A stretch of 64,000 nucleotides of DNA from Karalla daura (GCA_029224185.1 JANZKI010000029.1:310001-374000), one strand, 5' to 3'; numbered from the stretch's first letter, positions 26,701 to 37,337 are shown. Made by a program: numbers and translations. The notes: generated by a model from the letters alone, not told the origin.

Positions 26701-29700
26701 TTTAGAACGCCTAGTTAGGCCTGTTTACAGCCCCCTGCGTAGGAAACGGTGGGGAAAAGCGCTTTGAAAAAGTGTGTTGACGCATTCACCATCAGCCATT
26801 CCGCAGTGCAGCAACAGGCCTAAACAGTGTTTAGAACGCCTAGTTGGGCCTGTTTACAGCCCCCTGTGTAGGAAACAGTGACGAAAAGCGCTTTGAAAAA
26901 GTGTGTTTACGCATTCACCATGGGCCATTACGCAGTGCAGCAACAGGCCTAAACAGTGTTTCGAAGGCCTAGTTGGGCCAGTTTGCAGCCCCCTGCGTAG
27001 GAAACGGTGGGGAAAAGCGCTTTGAAAAAGTGTGTTTACACATTCACCATCGGCCATTACGCAGTGCAGCAAAAGGCCTAAACAGTGTTTAGAACGCCTA
27101 ATTGGGCCTGTTTACAGCCCCCTGCGTAGGAAACGGTGGGGAAAAGCGCTTTGAAAAAGTGTGTTGACGCATTCACCATCAGCCATTACGCAGTGCAGCA
27201 ACAGGTCTAAACAGTGTTTAGAACGCCTAGTTAGGCCTGTTTACAGCCCCCTGCGTAGGAAACGGTGGGGAAAAGCGCTTTGAAAAAGTGTGTTGACGCA
27301 TTCACCATCGGCCATTACGCAGTGCAGCAACAGGTCTAAACAGTGTTTAGAACGCCTAGTTGGGCCTGTTTACAGCCCCCTGCGTAGGAAACGGTGGGGA
27401 AAAGCGCTTTGAAAAAGTGTGTTGACGCATTCACCATCAGCCATTCCGCAGTGCAGCAACAGGCCGAAACAGTGTTTAGAACGCCTAGTTGGGCCTGTTT
27501 ACAGCCCCCTGTGTAGGAAACAGTGACGAAAAGCGCTTTGAAAAAGTGTGTTTACGCATTCACCATGGGCCATTACGCAGTGCAGCAACAGGCCTAAACA
27601 GTGTTTCGAACGCCTAGTTGGGCCAGTTTGCAGCCCCCTGCGTAGGAAACGGTGGGGAAAAGCGCTTTGAAAAACTGTGTTTACGCATTCACCATGGGCC
27701 ATTACGCAGTGCAGCAACAGGCCTAAACAGTGTCTAGAACGCCTAGTTAGGCCTGTTTACAGCCCCCTGCGAAGGAAACGGTGGGGAAAAGCGCTTTGAA
27801 AAAGTGTGTTGACGCATTCACCGTTGGCCATTACGCAGTGCAGCAACAGGCCTAAACAGTGTTTACAACGCCTAGTTGGGCTTGTTTACAGCCCCCAGCG
27901 TAGGAAACGGTGGGGGAAAGCGCTTTGAAAAAGTGTGTTTACGCATTCACCATCGGCCATTACGCAGTGCAGCAACAGGCCTAAACAGTGTTTAGAACGC
28001 CTAATTGGACCTGTTTACAGCCCCTTGCGTAGGAAACGGCGGGGAAAAGCGCTTTGAAAAAGTGTGTTGACGCATTCACGATCAGCCATTACGCAGTGCA
28101 GCAACAGGTCTAAACAGTGTTTAGAACGCCTAGTTAGGCCTGTTTACAGCCCCCTGCGTAGGAAACGGTGGGGAAAAGCGCTTTGAAAAAGTGTGTTGAC
28201 GCATTCACCATCAGCCATTCCGCAGTGCAGCAACAGGCCTAAACAGTGTTTAGAACGCCTCGTTGGGCCTTTTTACAGCCCCCTGCGTAGGAAACGGTGG
28301 GGAAAAGCGCTTTGGAAAAAGTGTGTTGACGCATTCACCGTTGGCCATTACGCAGTGCAGCAACAGGCCTAAACAGTGTTTAGAACGCCTAGTTGGGCCA
28401 GTTTGCAGCCCCCTGCGTAGGAAACGGTGGGGAAAAGCGCTTTGAAAAAGTGTGTTCATGCATTCACCATGGGCCATTACGCAGTGCAGCAACAGGCCTA
28501 AACAGTGTCTAGAACGCCTAGTTCGGCCTGTTTACAGCCCCCTGCGTAGGAAATGGTGGGGAATAGCGCTTTGAAAAAGTGTGTTTACGCATTCACCGTT
28601 GGCCATTACGCAGTGCAGCAACAGGCCTAAACAGTATTTAGAACGCCTAGTTGGGCTTGTTTACAGCCCCCTGCGTAGGAAACGGTGGGGGAAAGCGCTT
28701 TGAAAAAGTTTGTTTACGCATTCGCCATCGGCCATTACGCAGTGCAGCAAAAGGCCTAAACAGTGTTTAGAACGCCTAATTGGGCCTGTTTACAGCCCCC
28801 TGCGTAGGAAACGGTGGGGAAAAGCGCTTTGAAAAAGTGTGTTGACGCATTCACCATCAGCCATTACGCAGTGCAGCAACAGGTCTAAACAGTGTTTAGA
28901 ACGCCTAGTTAGGCCTGTTTACAGCCCCCTGCGTAGGAAACGGTGGGGAAAAGCGCTTTGAAAAAGTGTGTTGACGCATTCACCATCGGCCATTACGCAG
29001 TGCAGCAACAGGTCTAAACAGTGTTTAGAACGCCTAGTTGGGCCTGTTTACAGCCCCCTGCGTAGGAAACGGTGGGGAAAAGCGCTTTGAAAAAGTGTGT
29101 TGACGCATTCACCATCAGCCATTCCGCAGTGCAGCAACAGGCCGAAACAGTGTTTAGAACGCCTAGTTGGGCCTGTTTACAGCCCCCTGTGTAGGAAACA
29201 GTGACGAAAAGCGCTTTGAAAAAGTGTGTTTACGCATTCACCATGGGCCATTACGCAGTGCAGCAACAGGCCTAAACAGTGTTTCGAACGCCTAGTTGGG
29301 GCAGTTTGCAGCCCCCTGCGTAGGAAACGGTGGGGAAAAGCGCTTTGAAAAACTGTGTTTACGCATTCACCATGGGCCATTACGCAGTGCAGCAACAGGC
29401 CTAAACAGTGTCTAGAACGCCTAGTTGGGCCTGTTTACAGCCCCCTGCGAAGGAAACGGTGGGGAAAAGCGCTTTGAAAAAGTGTGTTGACGCATTCACC
29501 GTTGGCCATTACGCAGTGCAGCAACAGGCCTAAACAGTGTTTAGAACGCCTAGTTGGGCTTGTTTACAGCCCCCAGCGTAGGAAACGGTGGGGGAAAGCG
29601 CTTTGAAAAAGTGTGTTTACGCATTCACCATCGGCCATTACGCAGTGCAGCAACAGGCCTAAACAGTGTTTAGAACGCCTAATTGGACCTGTTTACAGCC

Positions 29701-31845
29701 CCTTGCGTAGGAAACGGCGGGGAAAAGCGCTTTGAAAAAGTGTGTTGACGCATTCACCATCAGCCATTACGCAGTGCAGCAACAGGTCTAAACAGTGTTT
29801 AGAACGCCTAGTTAGGCCTGTTTACAGCCCCCTGCGTAGGAAACGGTGGGGAAAAGCGCTTTGAAAAAGTGTGTTGACGCATTCACCATCAGCCATTCCG
29901 CAGTGCAGCAACAGGCCTAAACAGTGTTTAGAACGCCTCGTTGGGCCTTTTTACAGCCCCCTGCGTAGGAAACGGTGGGGAAAAGCGCTTTGAAAAAGTG
30001 TGTTGACGCATTCACCGTTGGCCATTACGCAGTGCAGCAACAGGCCTAAACAGTGTTTAGAACGCCTAGTTAGGCCTTTTTACAGCCCCCTGCGTAGGAA
30101 ACGGTGGGGAAAAGCGCTTTGGAAAAAGTGTGTTGACGCATTCACCGTTGGCCATTACGCAGTGCAGCAAAAGGCCTAAACAGTGTTTAGAACGCCTAGT
30201 TGGGCCTGTTTACAGCCCCTTGCGTAGGAAACGGTGGGGAAAAGCGCTTTGAAAAAGTCTGTTGACGCATTCACCATCAGCCATTCCGCTGTGCAGCAAC
30301 AGGCCTAAACAGTGTTTAGAACGCCTAGTTGGGCCTGTTTACAGACCCCTGTGTCGGAAACGGTGAGGAAAAGCGCTTTGAAAAAGTGTGTTTACGCATT
30401 CACCATGGGCCATTACGCAGTGCAGCAACAGGCCTAAACCGTGTTTAGAACGCCTAGTTGGGCCTTTTTACAGCCCCCTGCGTAGGAAACGGTGGGGAAA
30501 AGCGCTTTGAAAAAGTGTGTTGACGCATTCACCGTTGGCCATTACGCAGTGCAGCAACAGGCCTAAACAGTGTTTAGAACGCCTAGTTGGGCCAGTTTGC
30601 AGCCCCCTGCGTAGGAAACGGTGGGGAAAAGCGCTTTGAAAAAGTGTGTTTATGCATTCACCATGGGCCATTACGCAGTGCAGCAACAGGCCTAAACAGT
30701 GTCTAGAAAACCTAGTTGGGCCGGTTTACAGCCCCCTGCGTAGGAAACGGTGGGGAAAAGTGCTTTGAAAAAGTGTGTTGACGCATTCACTGTTGGCCAT
30801 TCTGCAGTGCAGCAACAGGCCTACACAGTGTTTAGAACGTCTAGTTGGGTTTGTCTACAGCCCCCTGAGTAGGAAACGGTGGGGAAAAGCGCTTTGAAAA
30901 AGTGTGTTTACGCATTCACCATGGGCCATTACGCAGTGCAGCAACAGGCCTAAACAGTGTCTAGAACGCCTAGTTGGGTCTGTTTACAGCCCCCTGCGTA
31001 GGAAACGGTGGGGAAAAGCGCTTTGAAAAAGTGTGTTGACGCATTCACCGTTGGCCATTACGCAGTGCAGCAACAGGCCTAAACAGTGTTTAGAACGCCT
31101 AGTTGGGCTTGTTTACAGCCCCCAGCGTAGGAAACGGTGGGGGAAAGCGCTTTGAAAAAGTGTGTTTACGCATTCACCATCGGCCATTACGCAGTGCAGC
31201 AAAAGGCCTAAACAGTGTTTAGAACGCCTAATTGGACCTGTTTACAGCCCCTTGCGTAGGAAACGGTGGGGAAAAGCGCTTTGAAAAAGTGTGTTGACGC
31301 ATTCACCATCAGCCATTACGCAGTGCAGCAACTGGTCTAAACAGTGTTTAGAACGCCTAGTTAGGCCTGTTTACAGCCCCCTGCGTAGGAAACGGTGGGG
31401 AAAAGCGCTTTGAAAAAGTGTGTTGACGCATTCACCATCAGCCATTACGCAGTGCAGCAACAGGCCTAAACAGTGTTTAGAACGCCTAGTTGGGCCAGTT
31501 TGCAGCCCCCTGCGTAGTAAAACGGTGGGGAAAACGCTTTGAAAAAGTGTGTTTACGCATTCACCATGGGCCATTACGCAGTGCAGCAACAGGCCTAAAC
31601 AGTGTTTAGAACGCCTAGTTGGGCCAGTTTACAGCCCCCTGCGTAGGAAACGGTGGGCGAAAGCGCTTTGAAAAAGTGTGTTTACGCATTCACCATCGGC
31701 CATTACGCAGTGCAGCAAAAGGCCTAAACAGTGTTTAGAACGCCTAATTGGACCTGTTTACAGCCCCTTGCGTAGGAAACGGTGGGGAAAAGCGCTTTGA
31801 AAAAGTGTGTTGACGCATTCACCATCAGCCATTACGCAGTGCAGC

Positions 31846-31887
31846 AACAGGCCTAAACAGTGTTTAGAACGCCTAGTTAGGCCTGTT
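31846..31887. repeat. 11-bp dyad symmetry across the monomer junction
   Basis: AACAGGCCTAA (31,846-31,856) and TTAGGCCTGTT (31,877-31,887) are exact reverse complements separated by 20 nt. They span the end of one monomer and the start of the next. Most other monomers carry the same dyad with one or two substitutions, often C to T on the left arm (CAGGTCTAA) or A to G on the right arm (TTGGGCCTG). The dyad could form a cruciform, or an RNA hairpin if transcribed; that is inference. Confidence 0.8.
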
Positions 31888-32555
31888 TACAGCCCCCTGC
31901 GTAGGAAACGGTGGGGAAAAGCGCTTTGAAAAAGTGTGTTGACGCATTCACCATCAGCCATTACGCAGTGCAGCAACAGGCCTAAACAGTGTTTAGAACG
32001 CCTAGTTGGGCCAGTTTGCAGCCCCCTGCGTAGTAAAACGGTGGGGAAAACGCTTTGAAAAAGTGTGTTTACGCATTCACCATGGGCCATTACGCAGTGC
32101 AGCAACAGGCCTAAACAGTGTCTAGAACGCCTAGTTGGGCCTGTTTACAGCCCCCTGCGTAGGAAACGGTGGGCGAAAGCGCTTTGAAAAAGTGTGTTTA
32201 CGCATTCACCATCGGCCATTACGCAGTGCAGCAAAAGGCCTAAACAGTGTTTAGAACGCCTAATTGGACCTGTTTACAGCCCCTTGCGTAGGAAACGGTG
32301 GGGAAAAGCGCTTTGAAAAAGTGTGTTGACGCATTCACCATCAGCCATTACGCAGTGCAGCAACAGGCCTAAACAGTGTTTAGAACGCCTAGTTAGGCCT
32401 GTTTACAGCCCCCTGCATAGGAAACGGTGGGGAAAAGCGCTTTGAAAAAGTGTTTTGACGCATTCACCATCAGCCATTACGCAGTGCAGCAACAGGCCTA
32501 AACAGTGTTTAGAACGCCTAGTTGGGCCTGTTTACAGCCCCCTGCGTAGGAAACG

Positions 32556-32560
32556 GTGGG
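32556..32560 (+). repeat. Target-site duplication GTGGG, left, element copy A
   Basis: GTGGG lies immediately before the element and again immediately after it (33,664-33,668). Joining AAACG, one GTGGG and GAAAAGCG restores the normal monomer exactly. The target is monomer positions 49-53. Confidence 0.85.
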
Positions 32561-32833
32561 TGTTGCGTCAACACAAAACATTCATTCAAACATTCACTCA
32601 AAAGACAGTCACGTGGCCTAAGCTCCAAACATGCAGGGGGCAGAGAAAAAGTTAGTTTTCGTAGGGTCACCAGGAAGTCAATCTGTGCTTCCTGTGGCGG
32701 CCATGTCATCTGCACACCTGCATGGAGAAAAAAGTTTGCTAACAAAGGAGAAGCATCTAACAAAAGGAAATACACAGGAATCACACAACTAAACAAATAA
32801 GATTACTCAGCTCACAGTCAAGACGCAACTGGT
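32561..32833 (+). repeat. Left terminal inverted repeat (273 bp), copy A
   Basis: Aligned by eye against the reverse complement of 33,391-33,663, it shows 15 mismatches in 273 positions and no indel, about 94.5% identity. The outer part is best conserved. Just inside the tip lies a run of ATTCA words (about 32,580-32,599). The inner boundary is sharp: ACTGGT is shared, then the arms diverge completely. Confidence 0.93.
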
Positions 32834-33390
32834 TATCAACTGTCAAGTTATGTTAGATTTTACTCTGTTCCTGCTCAAACTTGAAAAGAGCCTAGTCTGA
32901 AGGACGCAGAGGGACAACTCAAATCTTCCTTCTCTTTTGTTTATTGAGTTTAGTAGACAGGTTGATTCGGTTGATTAGGTTGATTAGGATGATAACCTTC
33001 AAAATAAACAAGAAACATTGCATTACTTTAAGTTCAAACATAACAAATTCATAAATTCATAAATCTCAAATCAGTATGAATCAATCTAAATCGAAAATCA
33101 GAATATCATATATCAAGTCTACAATCAACAAGGTAGCTGAAGAATCAGATTTCTTTGTTTGCAACATAAACCATGCATTCAAAATGATATAAATTGAGCC
33201 AGTTCATGTACAAACAATTGAAGTTGTATCAGCATGGACAAACAAACATTTTAATTCCATCAACACTACAATACAAATAAGTAGATTTGAATGGTCAGGA
33301 TGTAAATTTGAGTTAACATGATAAAACAAAGTAATCCTTTCAGCATTTTCAGATATCAAAGTGACAAAGTGTTTCAATGTCCATTCCCCT
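32834..33390. other. Unique AT-rich core of the element, copy A
   Basis: This 557-bp stretch is not satellite and has no inverted-repeat partner. Sampled G+C is roughly 27%, with only three CpG. It holds a small 9-bp tandem repeat near 32,961. I see no coding frame, no RNA gene and no motif I can name. Confidence 0.85.
32961..32987 (+). repeat. Three 9-bp tandem repeats in the element core
   Basis: GTTGATTCG, GTTGATTAG and GTTGATTAG stand head to tail, with a degenerate fourth unit starting GATGAT. The same array occurs in copy B at 36,908-36,934. This is an ordinary minisatellite-like feature. Confidence 0.85.
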
Positions 33391-33663
33391 ACCAGTTGCG
33401 TCTTGACTGTGTGCTGAGTAATCTTCTTTGTTTAGTTGTGTGATTCCTGTGTATTTCCTTGTCTTAGATGCTTCTCCTTTGTTAGCAAACTTTTTTCTCC
33501 ATGCAGGGATGCAGGTGATTTGGCCGCCACAGGAAGCACAGATTGACTTCCTGGTTACCCTACGAATACTAACTTTCTCTCTGCCCCCTGCAGGTTTGGA
33601 GCTTAGGCCACGTGACTGTGTTTTGAGTGAATGTTTGAATGAATGTTTTGTGTTGACGCGACA
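33391..33663 (-). repeat. Right terminal inverted repeat (273 bp), copy A
   Basis: Reverse complement of the left arm with 15 mismatches and no gaps. Its tip contains TGTGTTGACGC (33,649-33,659), an 11-nt word also present at positions 73-83 of the satellite monomer. Confidence 0.93.
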
Positions 33664-33668
33664 GTGGG
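33664..33668 (+). repeat. Target-site duplication GTGGG, right, element copy A
   Basis: Right-hand GTGGG, followed by GAAAAGCGCTTTG, the normal continuation of the interrupted monomer. Confidence 0.85.
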
Positions 33669-36507
33669 GAAAAGCGCTTTGAAAAAGTGTGTTGACGCAT
33701 TCACCATCGGCCATTACGCAGTGCAGCAAAAGGCCTAAACAGTGTTTAGAACGCCTAGTTGGGCTTGTTTACAGCCCCCAGCGTAGGAAACGGTGGGGGA
33801 AAGCGCTTTGAAAAAGTGTGTTGACGCATTCACTGTTGGCCATTATGCAGTGCAGCAACAGGCCTAAACACTGTTTAGAACGCCTAGTTGGGCCTTTTTA
33901 CAGCCCCCTGCGTAGGAAACGGTGGGGAAAAGCGCTTTGAAAAAGTGTGTTGACGCATTCACCATGGGCCATTACGCAGTGCAGCAACAGGCCTAAACAG
34001 TGTTTAGAACGCCTAGTTGGGCTTGTCTACAGCCCCCTGTGTAGGAAACTGTGAGGAAAAGCTCTTTGAAAAAGTGTGTTTACGCATTCACCATGGGCCA
34101 TTACGCAGTGCAGCAACAGGCCTAAACAGTGTTTAGAGCGCCTAATTGGGCCTGTTTATAGCCCCCTGCGTAGGAAACGGTGGGGAAAAGTGCGTTGAAA
34201 AAGTGTGTTGACGCATTCACCGTTGGCCATTACACAGTGCAGCAACAGGCCTAAACAGTGTTTAGAACGCCTAGTTGGGCCTGTTTACAGCCCCGTGCAT
34301 AGGAAACTGTGGAGAAAAGCGCTTTGAAAAAGTGCGTTGTGACGCATTCACTATCGGCCATTACGCAGTGCAGCAACAGGCCTAAACAGTGTTTAGAACG
34401 CCTAGTTGGGCCTGCTTTTGCCCCCTGCCTAGGACACGGTGGGGAAAAGCGCTTTGAAAAAGTGTGTATGCATTCACCATCGGCCAATACGCAGTGCAGC
34501 AACAGGCCTAAACAGTGTTTAGAACGCCTAGTTGTGCTTGTCTACAGCCCCCTGCCTAGGAAGCGGTGAGGAAAAGCTCTTTGAAAAAGTGTGTTTACGC
34601 ATTCACCATGGGCCATTACGCAGTGCAGCAACAGGCCTAAACAGTGTTTTGAGCGCCTAGTTAAGCCTGTTTACAGCCCCCTGCATAGGAAACGGTGGGG
34701 AAAAGCACGTTGAAAAAGTGTGTTGTGACGCATTCACTATCAGCCATTACGCAGTGCAGCAACAGGCCGAAACAGTGTTTAGAACGCCTTGTTGTGCTTG
34801 TCTACAGCCCCCTGCCTAGGAAGCGGTGAGGAAAAGCTCTTTGAAAAAGTGTGTTTACGCATTCACCATGGGCCATTACGCAGTGCAGCAACAGGCCTAA
34901 ACAGTGTTTAGAGCGCCTAGTTAAGCCTGTTTACAGCCCCCTGCGTAGGAAAAGGTGGGGAAAAGCGCTGTGAAAAAGTGTGTTGACGCATTCACCGTTG
35001 GCCATTACGCAGTGCAGCAACAGGCCTAAACAGTGTTTAGAACGCCTAGTTGGGCTTGTCTACAGCCCCCTGTGTAGGAAGCGGTGAGGAAAAGCTCTTT
35101 GAAAAAGTGTGTTTACGCATTCACCATGGGCCATTACGCAGTGCAGCAAAAGGCCTAAACAGTGTTTAGAACGCCTAATTGGACCTGTTTACAGCCCCTT
35201 GCGTAGGAAACGGTGGGGAAAAGCGCTTTGAAAAAGTGTGTTGACGCATTCACCATCAGCCATTACGCAGTGCAGCAACTGGTCTAAACAGTGTTTAGAA
35301 CGCCTAGTTAGGCCTGTTTACAGCCCCCTGCGTAGGAAACGGTGGGGAAAAGCGCTTTGAAAAAGTGTGTTGACGCATTCACCATCAGCCATTACGCAGT
35401 GCAGCAACAGGCCTAAACAGTGTTTAGAACGCCTAGTTGGGCCAGTTTGCAGCCCCCTGCGTAGTAAAACGGTGGGGAAAACGCTTTGAAAAAGTGTGTT
35501 TACGCATTCACCATGGGCCATTACGCAGTGCAGCAACAGGCCTAAACAGTGTTTAGAACGCCTAGTTGGGCCAGTTTACAGCCCCCTGCGTAGGAAACGG
35601 TGGGCGAAAGCGCTTTGAAAAAGTGTGTTTACGCATTCACCATCGGCCATTACGCAGTGCAGCAAAAGGCCTAAACAGTGTTTAGAACGCCTAATTGGAC
35701 CTGTTTACAGCCCCTTGCGTAGGAAACGGTGGGGAAAAGCGCTTTGAAAAAGTGTGTTGACGCATTCACCATCAGCCATTACGCAGTGCAGCAACAGGCC
35801 TAAACAGTGTTTAGAACGCCTAGTTAGGCCTGTTTACAGCCCCCTGCGTAGGAAACGGTGGGGAAAAGCGCTTTGAAAAAGTGTGTTGACGCATTCACCA
35901 TCAGCCATTACGCAGTGCAGCAACAGGCCTAAACAGTGTTTAGAACGCCTAGTTGGGCCAGTTTGCAGCCCCCTGCGTAGTAAAACGGTGGGGAAAACGC
36001 TTTGAAAAAGTGTGTTTACGCATTCACCATGGGCCATTACGCAGTGCAGCAACAGGCCTAAACAGTGTCTAGAACGCCTAGTTGGGCCTGTTTACAGCCC
36101 CCTGCGTAGGAAACGGTGGGCGAAAGCGCTTTGAAAAAGTGTGTTTACGCATTCACCATCGGCCATTACGCAGTGCAGCAAAAGGCCTAAACAGTGTTTA
36201 GAACGCCTAATTGGACCTGTTTACAGCCCCTTGCGTAGGAAACGGTGGGGAAAAGCGCTTTGAAAAAGTGTGTTGACGCATTCACCATCAGCCATTACGC
36301 AGTGCAGCAACAGGCCTAAACAGTGTTTAGAACGCCTAGTTAGGCCTGTTTACAGCCCCCTGCATAGGAAACGGTGGGGAAAAGCGCTTTGAAAAAGTGT
36401 TTTGACGCATTCACCATCAGCCATTACGCAGTGCAGCAACAGGCCTAAACAGTGTTTAGAACGCCTAGTTGGGCCTGTTTACAGCCCCCTGCGTAGGAAA
36501 CGGTGGG
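33669..36507 (+). repeat. Satellite between the two element copies
   Basis: The first monomers after element copy A are domain-1-like (CCCAGCGTAGG with five G, near 33,778). From about 34,020 domain-2 words appear: CTTGTCTACAGCC, AGCTCTTTG, GTTGTGACGC and GTGTGTATGC. At 35,148 the sequence returns to domain-1 monomers, where duplication copy B begins. There is no gene. The last five bases, 36,503-36,507, are the left GTGGG of element copy B. Confidence 0.93.
34261..34517 (+). repeat. Domain-2 dimer cassette (131 + 126 bp), 16 copies
   Basis: A 131-bp monomer (GCATAGGAAACTGTGGAG, GTTGTGACGC) is always followed by a 126-bp monomer (CTGCTTTTGCCCC, AGGACACGGTGG, GTGTGTATGC, CCAATACGCAG). I count 16 copies, starting near 34,261, 38,208, 42,841, 45,789, 47,456, 49,887, 52,850, 53,999, 54,774, 55,677, 57,085, 58,867, 59,642, 60,545, 62,212 and 63,621. 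The fixed order shows that the pair spreads as a unit. Confidence 0.88.
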
Positions 36508-36780
36508 TGTTGCGTCAACACAAAACATTCATTCAAACATTCACTCAAAAGACAGTCACGTGGCCTAAGCTCCAAACATGCAGGGGGCAGAGAAAAAGTT
36601 AGTTTTCGTAGGGTCACCAGGAAGTCAATCTGTGCTTCCTGTGGCGGCCATGTCATCTGCACACCTGCATGGAGAAAAAAGTTTGCTAACAAAGGAGAAG
36701 CATCTAACAAAAGGAAATACACAGGAATCACACAACTAAACAAATAAGATTACTCAGCTCACAGTCAAGACGCAACTGGT
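36508..36780 (+). repeat. Left terminal inverted repeat, copy B
   Basis: Same sequence as 32,561-32,833 in the parts compared. Confidence 0.9.
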
Positions 36781-37337
36781 TATCAACTGTCAAGTTATGT
36801 TAGATTTTACTCTGTTCCTGCTCAAACTTGAAAAGAGCCTAGTCTGAAGGACGCAGAGGGACAACTCAAATCTTCCTTCTCTTTTGTTTATTGAGTTTAG
36901 TAGACAGGTTGATTCGGTTGATTAGGTTGATTAGGATGATAACCTTCAAAATAAACAAGAAACATTGCATTACTTTAAGTTCAAACATAACAAATTCATA
37001 AATTCATAAATCTCAAATCAGTATGAATCAATCTAAATCGAAAATCAGAATATCATATATCAAGTCTACAATCAACAAGGTAGCTGAAGAATCAGATTTC
37101 TTTGTTTGCAACATAAACCATGCATTCAAAATGATATAAATTGAGCCAGTTCATGTACAAACAATTGAAGTTGTATCAGCATGGACAAACAAACATTTTA
37201 ATTCCATCAACACTACAATACAAATAAGTAGATTTGAATGGTCAGGATGTAAATTTGAGTTAACATGATAAAACAAAGTAATCCTTTCAGCATTTTCAGA
37301 TATCAAAGTGACAAAGTGTTTCAATGTCCATTCCCCT

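Larger units (their letters stand above)
1..31200 (+). repeat. Satellite array, domain 1 (129-bp monomers)
   Basis: About 240 head-to-tail monomers run in one orientation with no interruption by other sequence. Diagnostic words recur every 129 bp (for example TTTAGAACGCC at 3,354 and 3,483), and larger spacings are multiples of 129 (645, 1,677, 3,096), sometimes off by one. Single-base indels are rare: a lost G near 5,731 and 17,080, a lost C near 15,570 and 22,924, and an extra G in TTTGGAAAAAG near 15,671, 23,022, 28,312 and 30,120. Variants are recognised by local words: TCTAGA, TTCGAA or TTTAGA at the monomer start; CTGCGAAGG; CCCAGCGTAGG followed by five G; CTGTGTAGGAAACAGTGACG; CCATTCCGCAG; CAGGTCTAAAC. 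These variants recur in ordered blocks, so the array has higher-order structure. I see no gene, promoter or RNA gene. The role (centromeric or other heterochromatin) is inference only. Confidence 0.97.
32561..33663. mobile_element. Non-autonomous DNA transposon with 273-bp inverted repeats, copy A
   Basis: The element is 1,103 bp and begins TGTTGCGTCAACAC and ends GTGTTGACGCGACA, so the extreme ends are inverted repeats differing at one base in 14. The full inverted repeats are 273 bp each and align without gaps. The 557-bp centre is AT-rich and unique. No open frame resembles a transposase: the short frames (84, 92 and 126 codons) lie within the inverted repeats or run into satellite. A 5-bp duplication (GTGGG) flanks it. 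Terminal TGT...ACA with a 5-bp duplication does not let me assign a superfamily. Long inverted repeats with no coding capacity fit a MITE-like or foldback element moved by a transposase encoded elsewhere. It is not an LTR element, because the ends are inverted and not direct repeats. Confidence 0.88.
31201..35147 (+). repeat. 3,947-bp tandem segmental duplication, copy A
   Basis: The unit holds late domain-1 monomers, the 1,103-bp element, and then monomers that change to domain-2 type. Everything compared recurs at +3,947 bp, including odd bases such as GTAGTAAAACGG (31,515 and 35,462), CCCTGCATAGG (about 32,413) and GTGTTTTGAGCG (about 34,642). I found no difference between the copies in the stretches I compared. 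Homology begins just after 31,181 (C here, G at 35,128) and the crossover lies within 31,182-31,227, inside the common GCAGCAAAAGGCCTAAAC stretch. That fits in-register unequal exchange. Confidence 0.93.

Noticed and set aside
1..31200. CRISPR-like array
   Set aside because: The whole 129-bp unit repeats, with no unique spacers between short repeats, and 64 kb without any cas or other gene.
32961..32987. The 9-bp GTTGATTAG repeats as a telomere-like or regulatory array
   Set aside because: There are only three units, the sequence is not a telomeric motif, and the array lies inside a transposon core; it is most likely a chance minisatellite.
32561..33663. LTR retrotransposon or solo LTR, because of the TG...CA ends and 5-bp duplication
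   Set aside because: The ends are 273-bp inverted repeats, not direct repeats. No primer-binding site or polypurine tract is seen, and a solo LTR would not be a long palindrome.
33349..33729. 126-codon minus-strand frame (and 84- and 92-codon frames) in the transposon
   Set aside because: They lie in the inverted repeats, so similar peptides appear from both ends, and the longest runs into satellite. There is no DDE or zinc-finger pattern and no length suited to a transposase.
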